Program-made: the position numbers and the translations under genes
Notes under the pieces: generated by a model
The model's input: the letters and a program-made list of their open reading frames with translations, nothing else
Databases searched by the model: none
Told to the model about the DNA's origin: nothing
In this document: piece by piece, positions 53,111-62,418 of the stretch
How the letters are laid out: each line of letters begins with the position of its first letter
How positions within the stretch are numbered: position 1 is the first letter of the stretch
NCBI RefSeq assembly: GCF_022844465.1
Contig: NZ_JALHLP010000008.1
Span: forward strand, 1 to 64,000
Direction of reading: 5' to 3'
Origin: Bradyrhizobium sp.
GTDB lineage: Bacteria; Pseudomonadota; Alphaproteobacteria; Rhizobiales; Xanthobacteraceae
Length of the DNA: 64,000 bases

Positions 53111-53544
53111 GCCAGTAAACCAGCTTCGATTTTCCGGAGCGCTGCAATCTCTGGCGTCTCATGCTTTCTTTCTTCAACCTTTGCTGGGTGTCGCAGCCCG
53201 CGAGATAGCAAGTGTATTTGAGTCCAGGCCGCATCGATTGTTGCTGTCGGCCCTGCTCGGCCTCAGGGGGCTTCGGCTCTGATTCAATCAAACCGACAAT
53301 GCTTCAGCCGGGTCGGCCGCGGGCCATCGCGGCAGCGGACTCGATACGGCCGTATTTCTACGGCGTGCGAAATTAACCTTAACTAAGCGTGTGAGCTCCA
53401 TTGTTTCAAGGAGCACGGCAGTTCCGATTCCGAAACATTCCCGCTTCGGATGCTGCTGACGGCCTGTTCGCCTACTGCGGGTTAGAAGTCGATTCGAAGC
53501 CGATCAACCTGCCCTTGCGGGGCATTAAATTGCGGAGTTCTCAG
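53111..53544. other. intergenic region between ptx operon and carbonic anhydrase
   Basis: About 430 bp without a supported gene. It contains the palindrome atacggccgtat (53344-53355) and ttaaccttaac (about 53373), two close TTAAC units that could be CtrA half-sites but lack the N7 spacing. No clear terminator after ptxE. Candidate promoter region for the carbonic anhydrase. Confidence 0.5.
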
Positions 53545-54327
53545 ATGTCGATCAATCGTCGTATGCTGATGCGCGGGGCATTGGCGTGTGCGTGCTGCAT
53601 CAAGGCGCAGGCAACCCTCGCCTCCGACGCGCCGGCGCGCGGCGGCGCGGCGGCTGCTCACTGGAGCTATGAGGGCGACGGCAACCCCGAGAAATGGGGC
53701 GAACTGCAATCCGATTTCAGAATGTGCCAGCTCGGCCTGGAGCAGACGCCGATCGACCTCAGCAACGGCATCAAGGGCGACGTCGGTTCTGTCGATTACG
53801 ATTACAAGCCGCTGCCGCTACGCATCGTCAACAATGGCCATACCATCCAGTTTAACGCCGATCCTGGCAGCGCCTGCGTGATCGGCGGCGCGCGATACGA
53901 ATTGCTGCAGTTTCATCTGCATCATCCGAGCGAGCATCTGCTGGCGGGAAAGGGCTTCGATCTCGAATGCCACTTCGTCCACAAGTCTGGCGACGGCGCG
54001 CTCGCGGTGACCGGAGTGTTCATCCGGCCCGGCGCGGCGAACGCCGCCCTGAAGACATTCTTCGAGCAGATGCCCGCCAGGCAAGGTCCCGAAGTGCGCG
54101 CGGGCGGCACGATTGATCTCGCGGCGATCCTGCCGAAGAACGGCGGCTACTTCCGCTACATGGGATCGCTGACGACGCCACCCTGCTCGGAGGGCCTGAC
54201 CTGGACCGTCCACAAGGAGCCGGTCGAAGCATCCGTCGACCAGATCCGGAAGTTCGCCGCCCTGTTTCCCAGGAATGCGCGTCCGGTTCAAAGCCGCAAC
54301 CGACGCTTCCTGATCGACGCTTCCTGA
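53545..54327 (+). CDS. alpha-type carbonic anhydrase
   Basis: About 260 residues from ATG 53545 (GGAG eight bases upstream). A signal peptide with an Arg pair ([21 protein letters not shown]) and exported body. It hydrates CO2. The zinc histidines are in [10 protein letters not shown] (two) and ECHFVHK (third); QTPIDLSNG and [14 protein letters not shown] are family signatures. It works in the periplasm, converting CO2 and bicarbonate. The stop lies in a 14-bp tandem duplication. Followed by a chemoreceptor gene. Confidence 0.95.
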   Translation: MSINRRMLMRGALACACCIKAQATLASDAPARGGAAAAHWSYEGDGNPEKWGELQSDFRMCQLGLEQTPIDLSNGIKGDVGSVDYDYKPLPLRIVNNGHTIQFNADPGSACVIGGARYELLQFHLHHPSEHLLAGKGFDLECHFVHKSGDGALAVTGVFIRPGAANAALKTFFEQMPARQGPEVRAGGTIDLAAILPKNGGYFRYMGSLTTPPCSEGLTWTVHKEPVEASVDQIRKFAALFPRNARPVQSRNRRFLIDAS

Positions 54328-54377
54328 TCGACGCTTCCGCTTTTTCCCGTCACTGCTTGTCTGAAGGAGATAACACC

Positions 54378-56441
54378 ATGAGCAACGCTTCACTGTCCAC
54401 CGGCGGCGCCTCGTCCGGCCTGTTCGGATTTTTCACCAACCGCAAGATCAGCACTAAGATCATGAGTGGGTTCAGTCTCGTTCTGGTCATAACGGGCCTG
54501 ATTTCGGCAATTTCCTATGTGGAGTTTGGAAAGATTGATCGGGATTTTTCCGACTACGCCCGCAAGGTGAGCAATGGCGCCGTCATTAGCGACATCGATC
54601 GGCAGTTCCTGGCGTTTCGGCGCTATGCCGGCGAGACGTCGGAAAATATGGAAGAGAATTTCGCCGCCGCCGACAAGACGCGCAAGATCGTGCGCGAGCG
54701 GCTTGACCAGGCATTGAAATCCGTCAAGAATCCCGAGCGGCTCGCAAAAGTGAAGGCAATCTCCGATCAGTTCAACGTCTATTCAAAGGATTTTGACAAG
54801 GTCGTTCCGATGCAGCGTGAGCAGGCAAAACTGGTCAAGGAGGTGCTCGATCCGGTTGGGCAGAAGTTGCGCATCGACCTCGAACAGTTGCAGAAGAACG
54901 CTGCCGCGCAGGCTGGCAACAGCAATATGATGATTCTCTCCGGCGAAGCCATCAAGCTGGTCATGCAGGTCCGTCTCAATGCCGACAAGGCGCTTGCCCG
55001 CCATGACGAGGCCGCCGTCAAGATCGCCGAAACCGCGTTTGCCAATCTCAAGTTGGTCCTTGCATCGTTCGACAAGGCAATCCCGATCTCGGATGCACGC
55101 AAGCAGTTTGATGATGTCAAGTCCGGCGCCGACAAGTTCCACGACGCCTTCGTCAAGGCCATGCACGACTCGAGGGAAGTCAATGAGCTTATGAATGGCG
55201 AGATGCGCAAGGCGGCTCGGATGATCGCCGCCGAAGCGGCGGCGATCAAGGAGAGCGAGACGGCAGAAGAGCATAAGATCGAGCATGAGGTGACCAGCCT
55301 GATCGCCTGGGCCAACACCTTGATCGTTGTTATCGCGCTTGGCGGGATGATTCTCGGCCTGGCCCTCGCATGGCTGATCGGACGTGCGATTTCGAAGCCG
55401 GTCGTCGGGCTGTGCGCCGGTATGCGCGAACTCGCCGAAGGCAATTTCCAGGTCGTGCTGCCTGGTCTCGGCCGCAAGGACGAGGTCGGGGACATGGCGC
55501 AGGCGGTCGAAACCTTCAAGCTCAAGGCGGCCGAGAAGGCGCAGCGCGAGGCCGAGGAAAAGACCGAGATCGACCGCAAGCTCGCGGCCGAGCGCAAGGC
55601 CGACATGCACAAGCTTGCCGACCATTTCGAGAGCGCGGTGGGCGAAATGATCGAGACCGTCGCCTCGGCGTCCACCGAGCTGGAGGCCTCCGCCGGCACC
55701 CTGACCAAGACCGCGGAGACCACCGAACAGCTTTCGACCGCGGTGGCCGCGGCCTCCGAGGAAGCCTCGACCAACGTGCAGACCGTGGCTTCCGCCAGCG
55801 AGGAGATGGCGGCGACCGTCAGCGAAATCAGCCGGCAGGTGCAGGAAGCCGCCAAGATCGCCGGCGAAGCGGTGGTCCAGGCGCGCGAGACCAACGAGCA
55901 CATCAACTCGCTGTCGCAGGCGGCGACCCGCATCGGCGACGTGGTCGAGCTGATCAACACCATCGCGGGCCAGACCAACCTCTTGGCGCTCAACGCCACC
56001 ATCGAGGCGGCGCGTGCCGGCGAGGCCGGTCGGGGGTTCGCGGTGGTCGCCTCGGAAGTCAAGACGCTGGCCGAGCAGACCGCCAAGGCGACCGGCGAAA
56101 TCAGCAGCCAGGTCGCTGGAATCCAGGAAGCGACCCGCGGCTCGGTCGCCGCGATCACCGGGATCAACACCACGATCGGGCGAATCTCCGAAATCTCGGC
56201 CACGGTGGCCTCGGCCGTCGAGGAGCAGGGTGCCGCCACCCAGGAGATCTCGCGCAACGTGCAGCAGGCGGCGCAGGGCACCTCGCTCGTCGCCTCCAAC
56301 ATCACCGACGTGCAGCGTGGCGCCAGCGAAACCGGATCGGCGTCGGCGCAAGTGCTTTCCGCCGCGCAGTCGCTCTCGGTCGAAAGCACCCGGCTCAAGA
56401 CCGAAATCGCCAAGTTCCTGGCGACGGTGCGCGCCGCGTAA
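54378..56441 (+). CDS. methyl-accepting chemotaxis protein
   Basis: About 687 residues from ATG 54378 (AAGGAGAT seven bases upstream). First membrane helix at about residues 30-50 ([20 protein letters not shown]), a periplasmic helical sensing region of about 250 residues (long enough for a HBM-type module), second helix about 305-330 ([19 protein letters not shown]), HAMP domain, then the signalling domain with [20 protein letters not shown] and [17 protein letters not shown]. The signal is unknown. A long antisense open frame over this gene is an artefact of its codon pattern. Confidence 0.95.
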   Translation: MSNASLSTGGASSGLFGFFTNRKISTKIMSGFSLVLVITGLISAISYVEFGKIDRDFSDYARKVSNGAVISDIDRQFLAFRRYAGETSENMEENFAAADKTRKIVRERLDQALKSVKNPERLAKVKAISDQFNVYSKDFDKVVPMQREQAKLVKEVLDPVGQKLRIDLEQLQKNAAAQAGNSNMMILSGEAIKLVMQVRLNADKALARHDEAAVKIAETAFANLKLVLASFDKAIPISDARKQFDDVKSGADKFHDAFVKAMHDSREVNELMNGEMRKAARMIAAEAAAIKESETAEEHKIEHEVTSLIAWANTLIVVIALGGMILGLALAWLIGRAISKPVVGLCAGMRELAEGNFQVVLPGLGRKDEVGDMAQAVETFKLKAAEKAQREAEEKTEIDRKLAAERKADMHKLADHFESAVGEMIETVASASTELEASAGTLTKTAETTEQLSTAVAAASEEASTNVQTVASASEEMAATVSEISRQVQEAAKIAGEAVVQARETNEHINSLSQAATRIGDVVELINTIAGQTNLLALNATIEAARAGEAGRGFAVVASEVKTLAEQTAKATGEISSQVAGIQEATRGSVAAITGINTTIGRISEISATVASAVEEQGAATQEISRNVQQAAQGTSLVASNITDVQRGASETGSASAQVLSAAQSLSVESTRLKTEIAKFLATVRAA

Positions 56442-56525
56442 GGCAAACCAGCGGCGACGCAGGACGGCGCAAGTCAGCGCCGCCTGCGTCGGGCGGCGTG
56501 AGTTTCGTGCCGCATCAAATCCAGG

Positions 56526-56549
56526 GGGGCTTCCCGTTCGGGTAGCCCC
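56526..56549. terminator. hairpin after the chemoreceptor, weak terminator
   Basis: ggggct-t-cccg / cggg-t-agcccc forms a hairpin with one mismatch; no T-run follows. Possible mRNA 3' end of the chemoreceptor gene. Confidence 0.35.
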
Positions 56550-56668
56550 GAGTTGTGTCGTGTAGCCGGAGTAGGTCGATGACGTTGCGTCAACAATCAA
56601 AATCGATGAGCGGTTGGGCGCCACCCGGATAGCACCGTAGGACCCGCCGCTGGCTGAAGGCGGGGGCC

Positions 56669-56794
56669 ATGACCACAGCATTTTCACGCAAGAGAAATAT
56701 CGCCGCGGCGATCGCCGCCGGTTTGATCGCCTGAATAAGCCTGTCGCCGGAGCGCGCAGGGGCGCAGGCGAAGGAAGACCCGGCAAAAGCCGGC
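56669..56794 (+). pseudogene. signal-peptide exon of the OprB-like porin, interrupted by TGA
   Basis: In the same frame as the porin, ATG 56669 opens MTTAFSRKRNIAAAIAAGLI-A, then TGA at codon 22 (56732-56734), then ISLSPERAGAQA-KEDPAKAG running into the annotated MPEQS. Together this is a textbook signal peptide (basic start, hydrophobic core, AxA cleavage) broken by one stop. Reading it as TGG or another sense codon restores a normal exported porin. Confidence 0.75.
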
Positions 56795-58084
56795 ATGCCC
56801 GAGCAGTCGATCGGCCACAGCCTGCCGCCCGCGTTCGGCTCCACCATGGGGTTGCGGCCGTGGCTGGCGTCGAAGGGCATCACCTATCAGTTTGCCTATG
56901 TCAGCGAGGTGCTCGGCAATCCGACCGGCGGCCCGCAACAGAAGGCGGTCTATGGCGGCCGGCTCGAAGCCGCTGTCGACGCCGACCTGGAAAAGCTGAC
57001 GGGCTGGAAGGGCGCGACCGCGCGCGTCAGCGGCTTCCAGCTTCACGGCCAGGGGCTGACGACGCATTATCTCGGCAACATATTTCCGATCAGCAACGTC
57101 GAGGCGCTGCGCGGGACAAGGCTGTTCGAGGCCTGGATCGAGCAGAAGCTGTTCAACGACACGCTGTCGGTGAAGTTCGGGCAGATCACCGCCGACTCCG
57201 ACTTCCTCGCCGGCAGCGTTTCGGGAATCTTCATGAACGCCGCGTTCGGCTGGCCGGCGATCGCGGCGGCGGACATGCCGAGCGGCGGCCTCGCCTGTCC
57301 GCTCGCGGCGCCGGGCATCCGGTTCAAGTATGACGCGACCCCGAACCAGTCGTATCTGGTCGCGGTGTTCAACGGCGATCCCGCCGGAAGGGGCCCGGCC
57401 CACCTCAACCCGCAGCTGCGCAACCCGCACGGCCTGATCTTCCCCGTCAACGACCCGCCGGTGGTGATGACGGAGGCGCAGTTCAAGCACAGCGCGATCG
57501 GCCTGCCGGGCATGCTCAAGCTCGGCTGGTGGACCCATTTCGGAACCTTCGACGACAGGCGCTTCGACGGCAACGGCGTGTCGCTGGCCGATACCACGCT
57601 CAGCACCGGCAACCCGCGCCGCCACAGGTTCGATCACGGTATCTACAGCGTGGTCGACCAGCAGCTCTGGCAGTTGCCGGGCGGCCAGCCTGACCAGGGC
57701 ATTTCATCGTTCTTCCGCGCCTCCTGGAGCCCGCCGGACCGCAACCTGATCGATCTCGACATAGATGTCGGGCTCACTTTCAAGGGGCTGGTCCCGCGCC
57801 GCCCGGACGATGCGTTCGGCGTCGCTATCGGCTTCGCCCGCATTTCCCCCGCGGTCCGGGCGTTCGACATCGACACCGCGCTGTTCACAGGCGTCCGCAC
57901 CCCGTTCCGCGACTTCGAAGCGGTGATCGAGGCGACCTATCAGGCGCAGGTGTCGCCGGGCTTCACCATCCAGCCGGACTTCCAGTACATCTTCCGCCCC
58001 GGCGGCAATGTCGCCGATTCCACCGGCCTCCGCCCGGTCCGCAACGCCGCCGTGTTCGGCCTGCGCGCGATCATGCGGTATTAA
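56795..58084 (+). CDS. OprB-like carbohydrate-selective porin, lacking its signal peptide
   Basis: 429 residues from the first usable ATG at 56795. Outer-membrane beta-barrel of the OprB/carbohydrate-porin type: GITYQFAYVSEVLGNPTGGPQQKAVYGG, GATARVSGFQLHGQGLTTHYLGNI, SVKFGQITADSDFLAG, and the final aromatic residue (IMRY) needed for barrel insertion. As it stands the protein would have no export signal, because the upstream signal sequence carries a TGA. So it is either a recent pseudogene or a sequencing error. The body shows no other defect. Confidence 0.8.
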   Translation: MPEQSIGHSLPPAFGSTMGLRPWLASKGITYQFAYVSEVLGNPTGGPQQKAVYGGRLEAAVDADLEKLTGWKGATARVSGFQLHGQGLTTHYLGNIFPISNVEALRGTRLFEAWIEQKLFNDTLSVKFGQITADSDFLAGSVSGIFMNAAFGWPAIAAADMPSGGLACPLAAPGIRFKYDATPNQSYLVAVFNGDPAGRGPAHLNPQLRNPHGLIFPVNDPPVVMTEAQFKHSAIGLPGMLKLGWWTHFGTFDDRRFDGNGVSLADTTLSTGNPRRHRFDHGIYSVVDQQLWQLPGGQPDQGISSFFRASWSPPDRNLIDLDIDVGLTFKGLVPRRPDDAFGVAIGFARISPAVRAFDIDTALFTGVRTPFRDFEAVIEATYQAQVSPGFTIQPDFQYIFRPGGNVADSTGLRPVRNAAVFGLRAIMRY

Positions 58085-58180
58085 CCTCGCTTTCCGGAGG
58101 AACTTGCGACCGGCGTGAAGTCGGAACGAAGCGGGCTTCCATCCGTTGCTCCGCGGCATCACCCCTTGCCGTGTCGAGAC

Positions 58181-59629
58181 ATGCCGATGACCCGTCGTCA
58201 CCTGACCATCCTTCAATGCAACGACACGCACGGCTATCTCGAGGCGCATCCGGAGGTGATGTGGGACGGGGCCGAGGTTCGAACCGAGATCATGGGCGGC
58301 TATGCGCGCATCCAGGCGGTCTTCCGCGAGGCGCGCGCGGAGCATCCCGGCGCGGTGCTGGCGTTCGACAATGGCGATACGCTGCACGGCACCTTCGCCG
58401 CTGTTCATTCCAGGGGGCGCGACTTGATTCCCTTGCTCAACGCGCTCGAGTTCGACGCCATGACGGCGCACTGGGATTTCGCCTATGGCCCCGATCGTCT
58501 GCGGCAGCTGGCGAGCGAGTTGCACTATCCAGTGCTTGCCGCCAACGCCACCCACAAGCAGTCCGGAGCGCCGGCGTTTCCCGCCTTTCGCGTGCTGGAG
58601 CGCGGCGGTTTGCGGATTGGCGTCATCGGCATCGCCGCCGTCGTCGACAAGATGATGCCGCCCGAGCATGGCAAGGGCCTGGCCTTTAGCTTCGGTGAAA
58701 AGGAATTGCCGGTCCTGATCGACCAACTGCGACAGCAGGAGCGCGTCGATCTGGTCGTGGTTCTCTCACATCTGGGCTTTCCGCAGGACATCAAACTCGC
58801 CTCTGCGGTTGACGGCATCGACGTCCTGCTCAGCGGGCATACCCACAACCGGCTCCATGAGCCGGTGCGGGTGAACGGCGCGATCCTGATCCAGTCCGGC
58901 TGTCATGGCTCGTTCGTCGGCCGCCTCGACCTCGAGGTCGAGGCGGGCAGGGTCATGGGCTGCCGGCACCGGCTGATCGCGCTCGACCAGGCCGTGCAGC
59001 CCGATCGCGAGATGCAGGCGCAGGTCGAGGCGGTCCTGGCCCCGCATCGCGAGATGTTGCAGGCCGTGGTCGGAACCACCGACCGCCTGCTGCACCGCGC
59101 TACCTGTCTTTCCGCGCCGATGGACGACTTCCTGCTCGCGGCGGTGGCGCGCGCCCCCGAAACCGGGGTGGCGTTCTCCAACGGCTGGCGTTACGGCGCT
59201 CCGGTCCCGCCCGGCAAGGTGACGATGAACGACCTCTGGAACATCGTGCCGGTCAATCCGGCGATTACCACGCTGGAAATGACGGGAGAGGAAATCTGGA
59301 CGATGATGGAGGAGAACCTGGAAAGCGTGTTCTCGCCCGATCCCTTCAAGCAGATGGGCGGCTATGTGAAGCGCTGCTTTGGCGTCAGCCTGGGCGTCAA
59401 GATCGAGAACCCCGCCGGCCGCCGCATTCAGGATTGCTTTGTCGAGGGCCGCTTGCTGGACCGATCCCGCCGCTATCGCGTGGCCGCGATCACCGCGCAG
59501 AGCGTCCCGGCGAAATTCGGCACCGGCCGAACCGATCTGTCGACGGACGCGGTAGGCGCCATGCGGCACTATCTGCGCGGTTCATCGACGCCGGCAATCG
59601 GCTCGGAGCGGACGGTAGTGGCGGTCTGA
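58181..59629 (+). CDS. 5'-nucleotidase/metallophosphatase family, SoxB-like motif
   Basis: About 482 residues from ATG 58181 (ATG 58187 also fits). Two domains: calcineurin-like metallophosphatase with LQCNDTHGYL, FDNGDTLHG, VVLSHLGF and SGHTHNRL, and a C-terminal nucleotidase domain (GVAFSNGWRYGAPVPPGKVTMNDLWNIVP). The usual GNHEFDYG is AHWDFAYG, in which Asn is replaced by His and the next His by Trp, as in the thiosulfohydrolase SoxB (GHWEFTYG). No signal peptide is visible, unlike SoxB and UshA. Substrate uncertain. Confidence 0.82.
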   Translation: MPMTRRHLTILQCNDTHGYLEAHPEVMWDGAEVRTEIMGGYARIQAVFREARAEHPGAVLAFDNGDTLHGTFAAVHSRGRDLIPLLNALEFDAMTAHWDFAYGPDRLRQLASELHYPVLAANATHKQSGAPAFPAFRVLERGGLRIGVIGIAAVVDKMMPPEHGKGLAFSFGEKELPVLIDQLRQQERVDLVVVLSHLGFPQDIKLASAVDGIDVLLSGHTHNRLHEPVRVNGAILIQSGCHGSFVGRLDLEVEAGRVMGCRHRLIALDQAVQPDREMQAQVEAVLAPHREMLQAVVGTTDRLLHRATCLSAPMDDFLLAAVARAPETGVAFSNGWRYGAPVPPGKVTMNDLWNIVPVNPAITTLEMTGEEIWTMMEENLESVFSPDPFKQMGGYVKRCFGVSLGVKIENPAGRRIQDCFVEGRLLDRSRRYRVAAITAQSVPAKFGTGRTDLSTDAVGAMRHYLRGSSTPAIGSERTVVAV

Positions 59630-59718
59630 TCGCCGGTGGCGTCGGCGGCTCGATCGGTGTAGGAAGACAAACTCGCGCTGTCAGCGTGACGCATCTGCCT
59701 CCGTTGAAAGCAATCCGA

Positions 59719-59919
59719 ATGAGCGAGCGACTTGAAACGCTGAAGAAGGCGCGCGAGCGCATGATCGAGGACCGGGACGCCCATGCCAAGGTGCTGGCGG
59801 CGCCGTTTGACCGCGACAAGGCCGAGCGCGCCCGCGTCAAGTTCCTCGAGATTCAGGTGCTGATCGACGCGCTCGACCGCGCCATCTGCGGCGCCGACCT
59901 GATCGCGTCACAGGACTGA
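59719..59919 (+). CDS. small helical protein, unknown function
   Basis: 66 residues from ATG 59719: a charged helical sequence (RLETLKKARERMIEDRDAHAKVL, RVKFLEIQVLIDALDRAI) likely to form a coiled-coil pair. No strong ribosome site; an upstream in-frame start is possible. Conserved-looking codon use. Function unknown. Confidence 0.6.
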   Translation: MSERLETLKKARERMIEDRDAHAKVLAAPFDRDKAERARVKFLEIQVLIDALDRAICGADLIASQD

Positions 59920-59953
59920 ACCGGGAGCGGAAGCGCCGCGCGACATTTGCGCC

Positions 59954-60115
59954 GTGCCGTTGCCGCTGTTCTTTGCCTCCTTCGGCCCGCACGTCAAGCG
60001 CATCGGCATTCTGAAGGCGATCTACCCGGGCCTGGTGGCGGCCGCAGTTTCGGGACGGGGCGGACTGCGGCGCTGACCTTTCTCTCAGGCGCGGTTGTCG
60101 CTGTGCTCATGCGCG
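59954..60115 (+). pseudogene. remnant of an MFS transporter
   Basis: The plus frame from GTG 59954 reads LPLFFASFGPHVKRIGILKAIYPG, which is like the middle of an MFS permease; the shifted frame that follows reads LTFLSGAVVAVLMRER, like the last helix of such a protein. The piece between is missing. No functional gene can be made from it. Identification is from short matches. Confidence 0.45.
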
Positions 60116-60183
60116 AGCGTGCGGGCGCCCCCTTGATCTTGCGCAAGCGGCCAAACCGCTGGGCCGGTTAGAATGAAAATTCG

Positions 60184-60573
60184 GTGATCGGCCAACATTG
60201 GGGCGCGCCAGTGCAAAAAACTCTGACCAGAATCGTTGCGAGGGGATCCGCTCTGGCGCTTTTATCGAGCGCGGCATGGGCGCAGGCACCATCAGACGCC
60301 GACAGATACGCCTGTGGGCCACACATGATGTGGTGGGGCGGAGGAGGGTACGCGATGATACTCGGTCCGCTGTTCATGATCCTTGTACTTGCGGTGTTGA
60401 TTGCTGCTGCAGCCCTTCTTGTGCGTTGGGTCGGCGGGCCATGGCAGGGCACTTCCCCATCGCATCACGCGCCGCCTGGCCGCACAGCCATCGATATTCT
60501 CAAGGAGCGCTTTGCGCGGGGCGAGATCGACAAGGACGAGTTCGAGCAGCGGCGCCGTGTGCTCGGCGATTGA
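60184..60573 (+). CDS. membrane protein with C-terminal SHOCT domain
   Basis: 129 residues from a GTG (a second GTG at 60211 is an alternative). N-terminal signal-like helix (ALALLSSAAWAQA), a short Cys/Trp/Gly segment (RYACGPHMMWWGGGGY), one membrane helix (LGPLFMILVLAVLIAAAALLV), then the SHOCT motif AIDILKERFARGEIDKDEFEQRRRVLGD. SHOCT is a small helical oligomerisation or membrane-associated domain found in many envelope proteins. Function unknown. Confidence 0.75.
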   Translation: MIGQHWGAPVQKTLTRIVARGSALALLSSAAWAQAPSDADRYACGPHMMWWGGGGYAMILGPLFMILVLAVLIAAAALLVRWVGGPWQGTSPSHHAPPGRTAIDILKERFARGEIDKDEFEQRRRVLGD

Positions 60574-60870
60574 GCTGTCTTCATTGGATGGTTGGTTGAT
60601 GCAGAAATCCCATGCCAACCGAGCGCCCTCGGGCTGCGCCTGGCCATGCCCAGGGAACTGAATGGGTCTCAGGCCCGGCCTCCGTCCATGGCCGTTCCGC
60701 CAGCGGCAGCGGGTTCCATCGTGCGCGCGCCAAGCCTCAGAAAAGGGATGAAATCGTCGTCACGATCACGGCTCGTTCCTCGTTTCGACAATGATGGTTC
60801 GGGCTGGTTCGATTCTTATTCTGTCGGCGATGTCCCACGGCCCCACAATGTTTTCGGTTGGTCTCGTAAT

Positions 60871-62274
60871 CTAACCACCGCGATCGATCTCGCAGACGAA
60901 GTCCTCGAACTTTCCGGCAGCGGTCCGGGGAATCTCGTCAAAATAAGCAAAGACGACACCGAAAGGAGCGTCGAGCTTTGTGCGAACCCATTCGGTCAAC
61001 CGCGCTTCCTCGTCGGCCGCGAGCGGCTGCGGGACAGCTAAGCGAAATTCGATCAGATCGGGCGCCTTCTGGGCAAACTGATATTCCCTGATCGCGGGAG
61101 CGATCTCCAGCATGGTTGCAATGTTCGCCGATGACAGCAGCGGCCAACGTCGTTCGCCGGATGGCATGACCAGCATGTTCTGCGTGCGGCCGAGGATCCG
61201 CTGGATAACCGGTAATCCGCGCCCGCAAGGGCAGGGTCGGCCGACTTCGACGTAGTCACCTATGTCATAACGAATGAGCGGCATGGCGAGATTGTGCAGT
61301 GAGGTGACCAGAAGCTTGCCGACCTCGCCGGGCGCACAAGGTTGGCCCTCCTCATTCAAAACCTCAACCAGGACGTGCTCGGACTGGATATGGTAGTGCT
61401 CGTGATCAGGGCACTGCAACGCGATGTACCCGATCTCGCGTGTCGAGTAGACGTCGACGAGCGGCACCCCCCAAGCGTCGTGAACGGCGCTTCGGACCTC
61501 CGGCTTGAGGTTCTCCGCAATGGTGATGACCTGCTTGAGCTGCGGCAGCCGAACTCCGTGGTCACGACAATGATCAGCCAGCCGACGCGCGATGGTTGGG
61601 TGCGTCAACAGGTAGTCGGGATTCTGACGCCGCAGCCATTCGACCTGCTGTTCGACGGGTGTTGCAACATTAAGGCTGACCATCGGACCCGTCTTGAGGA
61701 TCGTGGCGCTCGAATAGCCCCAGCTCTCGGCGCGGAGTCCGTCAGGATAAAGCGCTTTGCCCTGGCCGCTCTCGCGCAACGTCGCGAAGACCCCCTGAAG
61801 GTCGCGCCGATGCCAAAGATGGTCGCGAACCGTGAAGGCGCTCCACATCAGCTCCCAGAGTTGCGTGCGAACCGAGCGGATCGGCTTGCCGGTCGAACCC
61901 GACGTGTAGATCTCCCGCAACTCCCCGTGTCCCGGCGGCAGCGTTTCCGTGACCATGGTCTCTGCGGCGTCGGCCGCCTGAATCTCCGCCCGGGTGAGCG
62001 GAGCGATGCGCCGCCATACTTCTGGCCAGGTCTCGTCAGCGGGAAGGTCGCCGAGGCCCTGCAGTCGCTCGCGGTAGAACGGAACGTGGGTGCGGGCGTG
62101 GTCGAGGAGCGCATTGAGCTGGTTGCGCTGTCGTTGCGAAAGCTCCTGCGCAGACCACCACTGGCTTTGCTCGAGCTGGAACAGGATGGCCAGGAGGCTG
62201 GCGCCGTTCTGGGCCGGAAGCCCCGGCCAGGCGATCCCGCCGATCGCCGAGTTGACGGAAAGGGGAGGTATCAT
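60871..62274 (-). CDS. PaaK-like AMP-forming ligase
   Basis: A 467-residue member of the phenylacetate-CoA ligase/CapK group of adenylating enzymes: IYTSGSTGKPIRSVRTQLWEL, DVYSTREIGYIALQCP (Y-x-S-x-E type motif), PLIRYDIGDYVEVGRPCPCGRGLPVIQRILGR, and the C-terminal Lys in RTAAGKFEDFV. The four closely spaced Cys (GRPCPCGRG, LQCPDHEH) are usual for the group. It activates an unknown acid. It lies in the accessory region beside the integrase remnant, so it may be cargo; divergent from the 62419 gene. Confidence 0.88.
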   Translation of the reverse strand: MIPPLSVNSAIGGIAWPGLPAQNGASLLAILFQLEQSQWWSAQELSQRQRNQLNALLDHARTHVPFYRERLQGLGDLPADETWPEVWRRIAPLTRAEIQAADAAETMVTETLPPGHGELREIYTSGSTGKPIRSVRTQLWELMWSAFTVRDHLWHRRDLQGVFATLRESGQGKALYPDGLRAESWGYSSATILKTGPMVSLNVATPVEQQVEWLRRQNPDYLLTHPTIARRLADHCRDHGVRLPQLKQVITIAENLKPEVRSAVHDAWGVPLVDVYSTREIGYIALQCPDHEHYHIQSEHVLVEVLNEEGQPCAPGEVGKLLVTSLHNLAMPLIRYDIGDYVEVGRPCPCGRGLPVIQRILGRTQNMLVMPSGERRWPLLSSANIATMLEIAPAIREYQFAQKAPDLIEFRLAVPQPLAADEEARLTEWVRTKLDAPFGVVFAYFDEIPRTAAGKFEDFVCEIDRGG

Positions 62275-62358
62275 CGTACGACCTCTAGCGCCAATTCATT
62301 TTCGGTTCAGCCTGTCGCGGCCATTGTCAGCTGGTTGGGATGTTCAGCGGCCGGCTGG

Positions 62359-62383
62359 GGAACCGTCAACGCCGTGTTCCGTT
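62359..62383 (+). promoter_or_regulatory. EcfG-type general stress promoter
   Basis: GGAAC at 62359-62363, 16 bases, CGTT at 62380-62383: exact consensus. The ATG at 62419 lies 35 bp downstream with GGAG in front of it. Confidence 0.75.
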
Positions 62384-62418
62384 ATTCGGTTCGAGGTGGC
62401 GGAGCAGCGGAGACCACT

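Noticed and set aside
53373..53384. ttaaccttaac as a CtrA site before the carbonic anhydrase
   Set aside because: The two TTAA units are two bases apart, not seven.
54779..56446. Two long minus-strand open frames (555 and 667 residues) opposite the chemoreceptor
   Set aside because: They result from the codon pattern of the coiled-coil signalling domain; composition is low-complexity Ser/Ala and Asp/Gly/His.
60574..60870. Possible TonB-receptor-like fragment (DEIVVTITARSSFRQ)
   Set aside because: The match is a few residues only, and no plug or barrel sequence follows.
60592..61041. 149-residue plus-strand open frame overlapping the PaaK-like ligase end
   Set aside because: Its 3' half is antisense to the ligase and the 5' half has no signature or ribosome site.
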